Source: Methylobacterium durans
GTDB taxonomy: Bacteria > Pseudomonadota > Alphaproteobacteria > Rhizobiales > Beijerinckiaceae
Length of the DNA: 64,000 bases
Direction of reading: 5' to 3'
Assembly (NCBI RefSeq): GCF_003173715.1
Contig: NZ_CP029550.1
Location: forward strand, 2,604,001 to 2,668,000
The translations under genes and the position numbers were made by a program. The stretch's first letter is position 1. Every line of letters begins with the position of its first letter. Below are positions 45,364 to 53,590 of this stretch, piece after piece. The notes below the pieces were generated by a model. It was not told the DNA's origin and did no database searches. It was given only the letters and a program-made list of their open reading frames with translations.

Positions 45364-45438
45364 GTGCCCGATGCTCCGTGTCCGTTGGCTGTCTGAGGCC
45401 AGCCTATAACAGGGACGGTCGTGGGAGGCAATCAAGAC

Positions 45439-45454
45439 ATAAAGATGTCTTTAT
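45439..45454. promoter_or_regulatory. Palindrome upstream of ahcY, SahR-type candidate
   Basis: ATAAAGATGTCTTTAT is a palindrome apart from its two central bases, and lies in the leader of ahcY. From memory it resembles the sites reported for SahR, an ArsR-family repressor that responds to S-adenosylhomocysteine in alphaproteobacteria. The sahR gene is not in the window. Confidence 0.5.
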
Positions 45455-45492
45455 ACGAACTCCAAGGAGGGACATGAGCGAAGGCTCGCGCC

Positions 45493-47109
45493 TCATCCCT
45501 CCGCGCGCAGCTGGCGCCGGATGATCTTGCCCGTGGTCGTCATCGGCAGCTCCGCCCGGAAGGCGAGTTCGCGCGGCCTCTCATGGGCCGAGAGCCGGGC
45601 GCGGGCGAATTCGAGGATCTCATCGCGCAGGGCGTCGGAGGCGGCATATCCCTCGCGCAGCACCACGAAGGCCTTCACGATCTCAGTGCGCAGGGGATCG
45701 GGCTTGCCGATCGCGGCGGCGAGCGCGACCGCCGGATGGCGCAGGAGGCAATCCTCGATCTCGGTCGGGCCGATCCGGTAGGCGGCCGAGGTGATGAGGT
45801 CGTCGTCGCGCCCGACGAAGTGGATGTAGCCGTCCGCGTCGCGCCGTGCCTGGTCGCCCGTCAGCATCCAGTCGCCGCGGAATTTCCGCGCCGTCGCCTC
45901 CGGCTGGTTCCAGTAGCCGAGGAACATCACCGGGTCGGGCCGGGCGACGCAGATCTCGCCGGGCTCGTCGATCCCGGCCTCGCTGCCGTCGGGCCGCAGG
46001 ATCGCGACGCGATGGCCCGGGACCGGCTTGCCGGTCGATCCCGGCCGGGCGATTCCGGCGGCGCGGCAGGCGGCGAGCACGAGGTTGCACTCGGTCTGCC
46101 CGTAGGCCTCGCCGATGGTCAGCCCGAGGGCGTCCCGGGCCCAGGTGAAGGTCTCGGGGCCGAGCGCCTCGCCCGCCGAGGCGATGTTGCGCAGGCGGGA
46201 CAGGTCGAAGCGCTCGCGCGGCGACTCGACGCCGCGCAGCATGCGCAGGGCGGTCGGCGGCAGGAAGACGTTGGTGATGCCGAGCCGCGCGATCAGGCCG
46301 AGGGCATCCTCAGCCTCGAAGCGACCGGGGCGGGCCACCACCGGCATGCCGAGATGCAGGCTCGGCATCAGCACGTTGAGGAGGCCGCCGGCCCAGGCCC
46401 AATCGGAGGGCGTCCACATCAGGTCGCCGCCGTGGGGCGCGAAATCGTGCATCATCCGCCAGCCCGGCAGGTGGCCGGGCAGCACCCGGTGCCCGTGCAG
46501 CGCCCCCTTCGGCGCGCCCGTGGTGCCGGAGGTGTAGATCATCAGGGCCGGGTCGTCGGGGCCCGTCTCGACGGGCGCGAAGTTCTCGCTCCCCTCCGCG
46601 AGGAGGTCGTCGAGGCCGAGCGCGCCGTCCGCCGCGCCCTCGCGGCAGATCACGAGGTCGAGGCCCGGCAACCCGGCGCGGAGCGGCCCGAGCTTGGCGA
46701 GCCCCGCCGCGTCCGTGACGATCGCCCGCGCGCCCGAATCGGCGAGCCGGTAGGCCAGCGCCTCCGGGCCGAACAGGCCGGCGAGCGGCAGGGCCACCGC
46801 CCCGAGCTTGTAGGCGGCGGCGTGGGCCACCACGACGGCGGCCGATTGCGGCAGCAGCACCGCCACCCGGTCGCCCGGCCCGACGCCGCGGGCCCGCAAA
46901 GCCCCCGCGAGCCGGTTCGAATCCGCCCTGAGCCGTCCGAAGGGGATCGTCTCGACCGCGCCGTCGGGGCCGACCTCCAGGATCGCCGGTCGTTCCGGCT
47001 CGCGCGCCCCGAAGACGTCGCAGACGTCGACGCCCATGTTGTAGCGGGCGGGGATGTCCCAGCGGAACCGGGCGCGGAGGGTGTCGTAGTCGGGCGCGGG
47101 GCTCAGCAC
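45493..47109 (-). CDS. Medium-chain/benzoate-type acyl-CoA synthetase
   Basis: 538 residues of the ANL family. P-loop LMIYTSGTTGAPKGALHGHR is at about 188, IASAGEALGPETF and GEAYGQTECNLV lie near 310-340, the hinge MLTGDQARRDADGYIHFVGR near 425, and TTTGKIIRRQLRAEG at the end includes the catalytic Lys. WTPSDWAWAGGLLNVLMPSL is characteristic of the acyl-CoA synthetase group that includes ACSM and benzoate-CoA ligases. The substrate is unknown. It is downstream of a nitroreductase gene by seven bases. Confidence 0.83.
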   Translation of the reverse strand: MLSPAPDYDTLRARFRWDIPARYNMGVDVCDVFGAREPERPAILEVGPDGAVETIPFGRLRADSNRLAGALRARGVGPGDRVAVLLPQSAAVVVAHAAAYKLGAVALPLAGLFGPEALAYRLADSGARAIVTDAAGLAKLGPLRAGLPGLDLVICREGAADGALGLDDLLAEGSENFAPVETGPDDPALMIYTSGTTGAPKGALHGHRVLPGHLPGWRMMHDFAPHGGDLMWTPSDWAWAGGLLNVLMPSLHLGMPVVARPGRFEAEDALGLIARLGITNVFLPPTALRMLRGVESPRERFDLSRLRNIASAGEALGPETFTWARDALGLTIGEAYGQTECNLVLAACRAAGIARPGSTGKPVPGHRVAILRPDGSEAGIDEPGEICVARPDPVMFLGYWNQPEATARKFRGDWMLTGDQARRDADGYIHFVGRDDDLITSAAYRIGPTEIEDCLLRHPAVALAAAIGKPDPLRTEIVKAFVVLREGYAASDALRDEILEFARARLSAHERPRELAFRAELPMTTTGKIIRRQLRAEG

Positions 47110-47116
47110 GGAGCGC

Positions 47117-47716
47117 TCACGCGTCGCGGGCGGGGAAGGCGCCGGCGAAGACGAAGTCGGTGATCGGCCGGCGTCCGTTCGGCGTCTCGCGGGTGCGCTG
47201 CTCGTCGGTCATCTCGGCCGGCGGGATGGCGCGCCCGACCGCGTAGGCCGCCTCGACCCGGTGATGCTCCGGCACGTTGAGCGCGCCGACGGCGCGCTCC
47301 TTGTCGAAGCCGGTCATGCCGTGGGCGTGCCAGCCCTGGCGGATCGCCTGCAACTGAAAGGCGAGGGAAGCCGCGCCCGCGTCCAGGGAGTGGCTCCAGG
47401 AGGGCTGCAGGTTCTCCCCCACCTTCATGCGGGTGCTGGAGACGAGGATGACGAGGGCGCCGGTTCCCGCCACCCATCTCTGGTTGCCGGGGGAGATGAG
47501 GTCGAACAGCCGGTCCCAGTTGGCGTCGCCGCGCAGGGCATAGATGAAGCGCCAGGGCTGCGAATTGTAGGAGGAGGGCGCCCAGCGCGCCGCCTCGAAC
47601 ATCCGCATCAGTTCCGCCTCGGGCACCGCCTCGCCCGTGAAGGCGCGCGGCGAGCGGCGCTCGACGAAGAGCGGGTCGACCGCGTGGTCGGGCTGGCGCG
47701 GCGTCGGGTTCGTCAC
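47117..47716 (-). CDS. Nitroreductase-family flavoprotein
   Basis: 199 residues from a GTG at 47716. FVERRSPRAFTGEAVPEAEL and FEAARWAPSSYNSQPWRFIY form the FMN site at the start; AGAASLAFQLQAIRQGWHAH is the family's middle part. It probably reduces quinones or nitro compounds with NAD(P)H. Upstream start codons would add a non-family leader. Followed by the acyl-CoA synthetase in the same operon. Confidence 0.83.
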   Translation of the reverse strand: MTNPTPRQPDHAVDPLFVERRSPRAFTGEAVPEAELMRMFEAARWAPSSYNSQPWRFIYALRGDANWDRLFDLISPGNQRWVAGTGALVILVSSTRMKVGENLQPSWSHSLDAGAASLAFQLQAIRQGWHAHGMTGFDKERAVGALNVPEHHRVEAAYAVGRAIPPAEMTDEQRTRETPNGRRPITDFVFAGAFPARDA

Positions 47717-47827
47717 GGGCGCGGGTCTCCGGGCAGACGGGGCAGTTTCGGCGGCGTGGCGCGCCGCCCGCGTGCCGGCATGCACGAGGAACGAAATCCG
47801 CGCAAATGCGACCTTCGGGCAGTCCGC

Positions 47828-48145
47828 CTACCGCAGGCCGCCGCCCAGGCCCGTGGCCGCGCCGAGCCCTGCGCCGCCGAGCCCCATCCCGCCGCGGGGA
47901 GGGCCTGCGCCGTCCTCTGATCCATCGGCCCCGCCCGTGATGATGCTGCCCGGCATCGTCACGGGTCCCGGGCTCACCGACCTTGCCCCGAGCGATTGCG
48001 GGCAGATGCGGGCGCAGACCGGCTCGAGCTCGGTCGGGCTCGAGCACAGGGAGCGCGCCTCGCCGCCGACGCAGATGCAGGAGCAGGTCGCTGCGGCCGG
48101 CACGGGCAGGAGCGCCACGAGGATTCCGAGCAGGATCAGGCGCAT
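47828..48145 (-). CDS. Small secreted cysteine- and glycine-rich protein
   Basis: 105 residues. Signal peptide (LILLGILVALLPVPAAA), then a compact Cys cluster (TCSCICVGGEARSLCSSPTE with later CARICPQ), and a Gly-rich tail (GGMGLGGAGLGAATGLGGG). Six cysteines suggest disulfides in the periplasm. I do not recognise the family. Confidence 0.55.
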   Translation of the reverse strand: MRLILLGILVALLPVPAAATCSCICVGGEARSLCSSPTELEPVCARICPQSLGARSVSPGPVTMPGSIITGGADGSEDGAGPPRGGMGLGGAGLGAATGLGGGLR

Positions 48146-48219
48146 ACACTTCCCTCCGGGCCGGCTTGCCCCTGCGTCCGGCCTCATGAACGGCCCGGGC
48201 GGCCGGGGCGCAGCATAGC

Positions 48220-49194
48220 TCATCGCGAGCCCGGTGTCCGCGCCCCGCTCAGGGCGGCGTGGAGGCGGCTCAGGCCCGCCTCGACCGCTTCCAGGGTCCC
48301 GACGAGCGTGTAGCAGGTGAAGGCGTAGGGGCCGGGCCCGCCGGCCCCGTGCCGGTAGACGCAGTTCCACTTGACGGTGGCGTTGCCCTCGGGGCCTCTC
48401 GGCGCGGGAAAGCGGAAGCGGCCGAAGCCCGCATCCGGATGCGCGGCCTGGGGCAGGTCTGGGCTGTAGACGCCCATCGCGTAGGCGCCATCCTCGGTCG
48501 CCAGGATCACCGGCACCGGCTGCTCGCCGGGTCCGTCCGAGAGCGGCGCGCGCCGGCCGCTGCGCGGATCGTAGCTCCAGAACCGGGAGAAGTCGGGCGG
48601 CATGTAGCCGGTCAGGACCTCGAAATTGGCCGACGCGAAGGCGTGGGGCACGCTGAAGGTGGCCCGGTAGGCGATGGCGTTTGCGACCCCGTGGACGCCG
48701 ATCTCGACGTCCTTGGTCAGGACCGCGTCCGAGAGGGGGGAGGCGTAGCCGCCCGGCCCCTTCGGGCATTCCCGCGAGGTTTCGCCGGGCTCCACCCACC
48801 ACGCCATGCGGGTCCGGGTGTGCAGGCGCTTGTCCTGCACACGCAGGCTGATGAGACGGCTGGTGCTCTCGGGGCCCATGCCGTCGGCGTCGGAACCAGC
48901 CTCCGTCGGGTTGAGGCACTCACCGTAGCCGTCGAAGGAGGCGGCCGATTGCAGCTCGCGGCCGTGATCGAAGCGATTGAGGAATTCGCGGCCGTTCCAG
49001 GCGAGGCTGTCGATGGCGCCGGCCGTGCGGGACGACGCGCTCAGGACGATCTGCGAGCCAGCAAAGGGCTGGGCGATGGAGGCGCGGCCCTCGGGCGAAG
49101 GCCAGCGCACGTCCGGCCCATCCTCGGCTAGCACAGGCTGCACCAGAGCGAGGATGGAAAGAAGCCCGAAGACTCGAAACGCCCGAGGTCCCAT
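48220..49194 (-). CDS. Secreted protein of unknown function, intact paralogue
   Basis: 324 residues. GAGGAG lies four bases before the ATG at 49194. Signal peptide ends VLAED. The mature part is rich in polar residues and aromatic beta segments ([54 protein letters not shown]) and has a few cysteines. It looks like a secreted sugar- or surface-associated beta protein, but I cannot name a family. A truncated paralogue with a different signal peptide lies at 55089-55732, and 550 bp are shared exactly. Confidence 0.6.
   Translation of the reverse strand: MGPRAFRVFGLLSILALVQPVLAEDGPDVRWPSPEGRASIAQPFAGSQIVLSASSRTAGAIDSLAWNGREFLNRFDHGRELQSAASFDGYGECLNPTEAGSDADGMGPESTSRLISLRVQDKRLHTRTRMAWWVEPGETSRECPKGPGGYASPLSDAVLTKDVEIGVHGVANAIAYRATFSVPHAFASANFEVLTGYMPPDFSRFWSYDPRSGRRAPLSDGPGEQPVPVILATEDGAYAMGVYSPDLPQAAHPDAGFGRFRFPAPRGPEGNATVKWNCVYRHGAGGPGPYAFTCYTLVGTLEAVEAGLSRLHAALSGARTPGSR
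48565..49114 (-). repeat. 550-bp direct repeat, copy 1
   Basis: From CGGATCGTAGCTCCAGAACC to CCAGCGCACGTCC the sequence appears the same as 55089-55638. Both copies have the same orientation and are 6,524 bases apart. They are inside two paralogous genes whose ends differ. Confidence 0.85.
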
Positions 49195-49310
49195 CCCGCT
49201 CCTCCTCAATGGCGGCCGCCGACTGAGATCGAGCCTGCTGTGACGGCGAATTATCGCTGCAAAGGTTGTGAGTAACAGCCACCTGTAGACAAGGTCGTTA
49301 TCAACCTTGA

Positions 49311-50105
49311 TCAGGTGCGTTGCCGAACGACGAAACGTTCCAGGAGCAAGCCGATCGTTAATGAAAAAAGAGCGAACAGTATAACATAATAATAATCGAC
49401 CTGAGCTCCTAAGTTAGGATAGTAACCAAGTCTGACCCACTCAATGATCTGCGTGGCCGGGTTATATTTAAGGACGTGGTAGATTTCCGGCGGAAGATAT
49501 TGTGGCAAAAACATTACGCCACTAAGGATATACATCGCAATGCTAAAAAGCTGATAGCCCATAATCCAGGCTGGAAAGAAAGATATGATGCCGACATTGA
49601 TAGTGCCGATGCCGATGCCTAGGAGAATCGCAGCGCAGTAGCCACCAACCGCAATGATTGCATCGGCTGGCCGAGGATCGATTCCGAACGCGACCAATAT
49701 CGCACAAACGACAAGCAGTCCAAGGAAACCTGTCACAATCTCGACGATGATGCGCGCAAGGACAACATCAAAAACCTTTACCTGCGGATAGTATGTGAGC
49801 GGACGGTTCATCATCACCGCCTTCATCACCTCGCGCGAGACATATTGGAAGATCAGGCACGGCACGGCGCCAGTGGCAAAGAAGAGGGCGCGACTATCTC
49901 CGATCGGGGCCGGCACTTTCCGGAAGACATAAATCCCAACCAGCATGAAAGTATGCACGACTGGCCAGAGGACGACCACCGCGTAGCCGAGATGCGACCC
50001 GCCGAAGCGTGTCCGCATATCGCGCAGCATTAGCGCGTGCAGGACGCGAAGGTAGGATTCCGCCGCACTGCGCCGAGCTAGCGGCGCTGCCGTATCGCTG
50101 ATCAT
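49311..50105 (-). CDS. wzm: Polysaccharide ABC transporter permease, Wzm/KpsM type
   Basis: 264 residues with six membrane helices. RMRDMRTRFGGSHLGYAVVV-type start (LRDMRTRFGGSHLGYAVVVL) is the amphipathic helix of ABC-2 polysaccharide exporters; VLKYNPATQIIEWVRLGYYP is the family's periplasmic loop. It should move an undecaprenyl- or lipid-linked glycan across the inner membrane. The partner ATPase gene (wzt) that normally follows is missing: next in the same direction is an unrelated secreted protein. GC content is clearly below its surroundings. Confidence 0.83.
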   Translation of the reverse strand: MISDTAAPLARRSAAESYLRVLHALMLRDMRTRFGGSHLGYAVVVLWPVVHTFMLVGIYVFRKVPAPIGDSRALFFATGAVPCLIFQYVSREVMKAVMMNRPLTYYPQVKVFDVVLARIIVEIVTGFLGLLVVCAILVAFGIDPRPADAIIAVGGYCAAILLGIGIGTINVGIISFFPAWIMGYQLFSIAMYILSGVMFLPQYLPPEIYHVLKYNPATQIIEWVRLGYYPNLGAQVDYYYVILFALFSLTIGLLLERFVVRQRT

Positions 50106-50119
50106 GGCTACTCGAGCGT

Positions 50120-50290
50120 CTAGGAGGCTGCCGTTATGTCATGCATGATCGCGTCCGAAATATGGATGTTGCTGTCAGCTCCGGATGTTCGCCAGCCCTC
50201 GATCGGCGCTGGGTTGCGTCCATTAATGCGGTAGATATTCGGGTTGAAATTGAAGCGGCCATCAGTGAGGCCGCGGACGGGGCGGGGCAC
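50120..50290 (-). pseudogene. C-terminal remnant of an unidentified gene
   Basis: About 55 codons in frame, reading TDGRFNFNPNIYRINGRNPA then EGWRTSGADSNIHISD and ending at a TAG at 50120-50122. The start is gone and the upstream edge meets an IS630 remnant. It has coding character and low GC like wzm. Its stop is 14 bases before the wzm ATG, so it was the gene upstream of wzm in the same operon. I cannot name it. Confidence 0.45.
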
Positions 50291-50299
50291 CCTATCAGC

Positions 50300-50563
50300 C
50301 TAGTGGCCTGAGTTTAACGCTTGGTGCCCGCGTTTGGCGGCCTTGATGATGCGATCGGGATCGGCAGCCCAGACGGCGGGCCGCGGGTCGCCGTTGGTTT
50401 GGGCGATGAAGCACTTGATGGCGGCCTGCACCTCGACGAGTGAGCCGAACACTCCTCGACGCAGCCGCTGGGATGTGCGCTTGGCAACGAATCCCTCCGC
50501 CGCGTTCAGCCAAGAGGTAAAGGCCGGAGTGAAGTGGAAGGTCCAGCGCAGGTGGCGGTCGAG
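50300..50563 (-). pseudogene. IS630-family transposase, C-terminal remnant (copy A)
   Basis: Reads LDRHLRWTFHFTPAFTSWLN, GFVAKRTSQRLRRGVFGSLV and FIAQTNGDPRPAVWAADPD, ending in GHQALNSGH at a TAG (50300-50302). That is the C-terminal half of the DDE domain of an IS630-type transposase. Its upstream half is at 54810-55088, on the other side of the compound insertion. Confidence 0.75.
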
Positions 50564-50669
50564 CTAGACCAGATGTTCGCCCGAGAGGGGGCGACCCGTC
50601 TCACATGATGCAGATTGACGAGGGTTGCGCCGGATTCCGGTGCCGAGCCTCATGCATAGGAGATGGGTC

Positions 50670-51782
50670 GTGGAGCAGGTTATCACGTATGTCGGACTGG
50701 ACGTGCACAAGGACACGATTGCGGTCGCCCTTGCTGAAGCGGACCAGCGCGGCGCGGTGCGGGAGTACGGTAAGATCGCCAATACGCCCACGGCCGTGAA
50801 GACACTCGCGGCCAAGCTGGCGCGGACCGACCGGGAGCTGCAGTTCTACTATGAGGCGGGCCCGTGCGGCTACGGCATCCAACGTCAGCTGACGCTGGCC
50901 GGGCACGGCTGCGCGGTGGTCGCCCCCTCCTTGATCCCGCGCAAACCCGGCGAGCGGATCAAGACGGACCGGCGGGATGCGATCAACCTGGCCAAGCTGC
51001 ATCGTGCCGGCGATTTGACCGCGGTCTGGGTACCCGACCCCAAGCATGAGGCCATGCGCGACCTCGTGCGAGCGCGGCAAGCCGCGGTGCGCGCCCTGCG
51101 CCAGGCGCGTCAGCAACTCAGCGGCTTCCTGCTGCGACAGGGCCGTCATTACAGTCGACCAGCTTGGACGCTGATGCACCGCCGCTGGCTGGCAGGTCTG
51201 CGCTTCGAGCAGGCGGTTCATCACATCGTGCTGGAGGATGGCATCGCGGCGGTTGAGGCGGCCACAGCCCGCCGTGACCGTTTGGAGACCCAGATTGCGG
51301 CGGCGCTGTCGGACTGGTCGCTTGCCCCGGTCGTGCGTGCACTGCAGGCGCTGCGCGGCATGGCGCTGATTGCGGCGACAACGCTCGTTGCCGAACTCGG
51401 CGACATCAGCCGCTTTGCCAATCCGCGTCAGCTGATGGCCTATCTCGGCCTGGTGCCGTCTGAGCATTCCAGCGGCAGCACGCGGCGTCAGGGCGGCATC
51501 ACCAAGGCCGGCAACGGTGCGGCCCGTCGCACCTTGATCGAGGCAGCCTGGAGCTACCGGTTTCCAGCTCGGATCAGCCGCGAGCAACTCCTGAGACAGG
51601 AGGGACTGGCCCAGTCGATCCGCGATACGGCTTGGAAGGCGCAGGAGCGGCTATGCCGCCGCTACTGTACGCTGTCCCGGTCGGGAAAGCCCCCGACCGT
51701 CGTCGTCACCGCGATTGCACGCGAGTTGGCGGGCTTCGTCTGGGCGATCGTCCGATTGGAGCCGCCGATCGGCGCGCGTTGA
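50670..51782 (+). CDS. IS110-family transposase, left copy
   Basis: 370 residues from a GTG with AGGAG seven bases upstream (ATG 50652 and TTG 50625 are in frame but lack a ribosome site). The N-terminal RuvC-like DEDD domain shows YVGLDVHKDTIAVAL, LQFYYEAGPCGYG and RIKTDRRDAINLAKLHR. The C-terminal Transposase_20 domain has LRGMALIAATTLVAELGDIS, NPRQLMAYLGLVPSEHSSG and GNGAARRTLIEAAWSYR with the conserved Ser. It is intact. IS110 enzymes work with an RNA encoded in the element; here the long non-coding side is 3' of the gene, as in the IS1111 subgroup. Confidence 0.9.
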   Translation: MEQVITYVGLDVHKDTIAVALAEADQRGAVREYGKIANTPTAVKTLAAKLARTDRELQFYYEAGPCGYGIQRQLTLAGHGCAVVAPSLIPRKPGERIKTDRRDAINLAKLHRAGDLTAVWVPDPKHEAMRDLVRARQAAVRALRQARQQLSGFLLRQGRHYSRPAWTLMHRRWLAGLRFEQAVHHIVLEDGIAAVEAATARRDRLETQIAAALSDWSLAPVVRALQALRGMALIAATTLVAELGDISRFANPRQLMAYLGLVPSEHSSGSTRRQGGITKAGNGAARRTLIEAAWSYRFPARISREQLLRQEGLAQSIRDTAWKAQERLCRRYCTLSRSGKPPTVVVTAIARELAGFVWAIVRLEPPIGAR

Positions 51783-51841
51783 GATGAACCCTGCCGCCCG
51801 CCAGAACCCAAGGAGGTCATCGCCGGCACATACCATCCAAG

Positions 51842-52028
51842 GCTGAGCAAGGCCGGAGGCACGATCCCGGTCAGGAGAACCCTCGCCACCACTACCAGAC
51901 AGGTCTCATCCGACGCTGGATCCTAGACAGAGGACGCTCCGCGACGCATCCGGTCCGGCGGTATCCAACCCGCGCATCAGAGCAGGATCAACCGTCGTCT
52001 CAGGATCGTGCCTCCAGCCCTGCTCAGC
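51842..52028. ncRNA. Candidate structured RNA in the 3' flank of IS110 (left)
   Basis: GCTGAGCAAGGCCGGAGGCA with the next six bases (51842-51867) pairs with 52003-52028 with two mismatches in 26, around a 135-base loop. IS110-family elements are known to encode a bridge RNA in their non-coding end. This stem-loop is in the right place, but I cannot identify target- and donor-binding loops, so the call is tentative. Confidence 0.35.
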
Positions 52029-52180
52029 CGCGGCCACAAGGATCAGCTCGACAGCGAGCAACGATTTGGCGTGCCCACATCTTGAAGTGGCGAACATGAG
52101 AGAGCGGTCTGAGTTAGAAGTGTGAGTGCATTTGCGAGCGAAGGTCGCAGACTGGAGCGCACCGAGCCAGGAGGTGTGCC

Positions 52181-53467
52181 ATGTCGCGCGGACCCAAGGC
52201 CGTCGCTCTGCATCTGAGCGAGAACGAGCACGCTGCCTTGCAGCGTCTGTTACGGCGGCACGGGACCGGTCAGGCCCTGGCTCAACGCGTGCGCATCATC
52301 CTGGCCTGTGCCCAGCCCGAAGCGACAAACCTGGGCGTCGCCGCGGCTTTAAGCGTGGGCCGGCAGACCGTCGCCTTATGGCGGAGCCGCTTTGCCGCAC
52401 ACCGCCTAGAGGGGTTGGTCGATGCTCCTCGGCCTGGCGCCCCGCGCAGCATCGGGGACGAGGCTGTTGAGCGCGTGATCACCCTCACTCTGGAGAAGGC
52501 ACCCAACAACGCAACCCATTGGAGCACGCGCACGATGGCGCGCCGCAGCGGCATGAGCCAGCCCGCGGTCTCACGCATCTGGCGCGCGTTCGGCCTGCGG
52601 CCGCATCAGGCTGAGACCTTCAAGCTCTCGTCAGATCCGGCCTTCGTCGAGAAGGTGCGGGACGTCGTGGGGCTCTACCTCGCGCCGCCTGACCGGGCGC
52701 TGGTGCTCTGCGTGGACGAGAAGCCCCAGATCCAGGCGGCACAAGGCACAGCTCCGACCTTCCCCTTGCGGCCGGGCCAGCCCGAACGCGCCACCCACGA
52801 CTATCGCCGGCATGGCACCCTCGACCTGTTCGCGGCACTTGATGTGAAAGCTGGCACGGTGATCGGCTGCTGCGAGCAGCGTCATCGCAGTGTGGAGTTT
52901 CGCAAGTTCTTGGAGCAGGTCGACAGCCGCGTTGAGCCTGAGCTTGAGGTGCATCTCGTGCTCGACAATCTGAAGACGCACAAGGCGCAACTGGTTCACG
53001 ACTGGCTGGTGCGGCACCCGCGGGTTCATCTGCATTTTACGCCGACGAGTGCATCGTGGCTGAACTTGGTTGAGTGCTGGTTTGCGGTGCTGAGCAGGCG
53101 CCGTCTGGAGCGCGGTGCTTTCACCAGCACAGCAGACTTGGAGGCAGCCATTCAAGGCTACATCGCCGAGACGAACGCTCATCCCAAGCCGTTCGTCTGG
53201 ACGAAGACCGCCGACGAGGTCCTGGCCAACGTCGCACGTTTCTGCAAGCACACTTCTAACTCAGACCGCTCTCTCATGTTCGCCACTTCAAGATGTGGGC
53301 ACGCCAAATCGTTGCTCGCTGTCGAGCTGATCCTTGTGGCCGCGGCTGAGCAGGGCTGGAGGCACGATCCTGAGACGACGGTTGATCCTGCTCTGATGCG
53401 CGGGTTGGATACCGCCGGACCGGATGCGTCGCGGAGCGTCCTCTGTCTAGGATCCAGCGTCGGATGA
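52181..53467 (+). CDS. IS630-family transposase (copy B) with read-through tail
   Basis: 428 residues. AGGAGG precedes the ATG. An N-terminal helix-turn-helix (RVRIILACAQPEATNLGVAA) and a DDE domain are present: VLCVDEKPQIQAAQG, HLVLDNLKTHKAQLV and FTPTSASWLNLVECWFAVLS. The family normally ends near NVARFCKHTSNS; here the frame runs on for about 65 residues (SLMFATSRCGHAKSLL and so on) into the flanking arm. The catalytic core is complete. The tail is a by-product of the insertion. Confidence 0.85.
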   Translation: MSRGPKAVALHLSENEHAALQRLLRRHGTGQALAQRVRIILACAQPEATNLGVAAALSVGRQTVALWRSRFAAHRLEGLVDAPRPGAPRSIGDEAVERVITLTLEKAPNNATHWSTRTMARRSGMSQPAVSRIWRAFGLRPHQAETFKLSSDPAFVEKVRDVVGLYLAPPDRALVLCVDEKPQIQAAQGTAPTFPLRPGQPERATHDYRRHGTLDLFAALDVKAGTVIGCCEQRHRSVEFRKFLEQVDSRVEPELEVHLVLDNLKTHKAQLVHDWLVRHPRVHLHFTPTSASWLNLVECWFAVLSRRRLERGAFTSTADLEAAIQGYIAETNAHPKPFVWTKTADEVLANVARFCKHTSNSDRSLMFATSRCGHAKSLLAVELILVAAAEQGWRHDPETTVDPALMRGLDTAGPDASRSVLCLGSSVG

Positions 53468-53531
53468 GACCTGTCTGGTAGTGGTGGCGAGGGTTCTCCT
53501 GACCGGGATCGTGCCTCCGGCCTTGCTCAGC
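53345..53531. ncRNA. Candidate structured RNA in the 3' flank of IS110 (right)
   Basis: Mirror image of 51842-52028, with the same 26-base stem. It belongs to the right-hand IS110 copy. Tentative, as for the left copy. Confidence 0.33.
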
Positions 53532-53590
53532 CTTGGATGGTATGTGCCGGCGATGACCTCCTTGGGTTCTGGCGGGCGGCAGGGTTCATC

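Larger units (their letters stand above)
50564..52124 (+). repeat. Left arm of the 1,561-base inverted repeat
   Basis: Pairs with 53249-54809. Mirror coordinates add to 105,373 throughout. The inner end lies within the terminal repeat of the IS630 element (GAGCGGTCTGAGTTAGAAGT then GTG). Confidence 0.85.

Noticed and set aside
45364..45480. SAH riboswitch before ahcY
   Set aside because: The leader is short and its one clear feature is a DNA-type palindrome; no SAH aptamer core was seen.
52125..53248. Passenger gene inside the compound insertion
   Set aside because: The unique centre holds only the IS630 transposase; there is no resistance or metabolic cargo.
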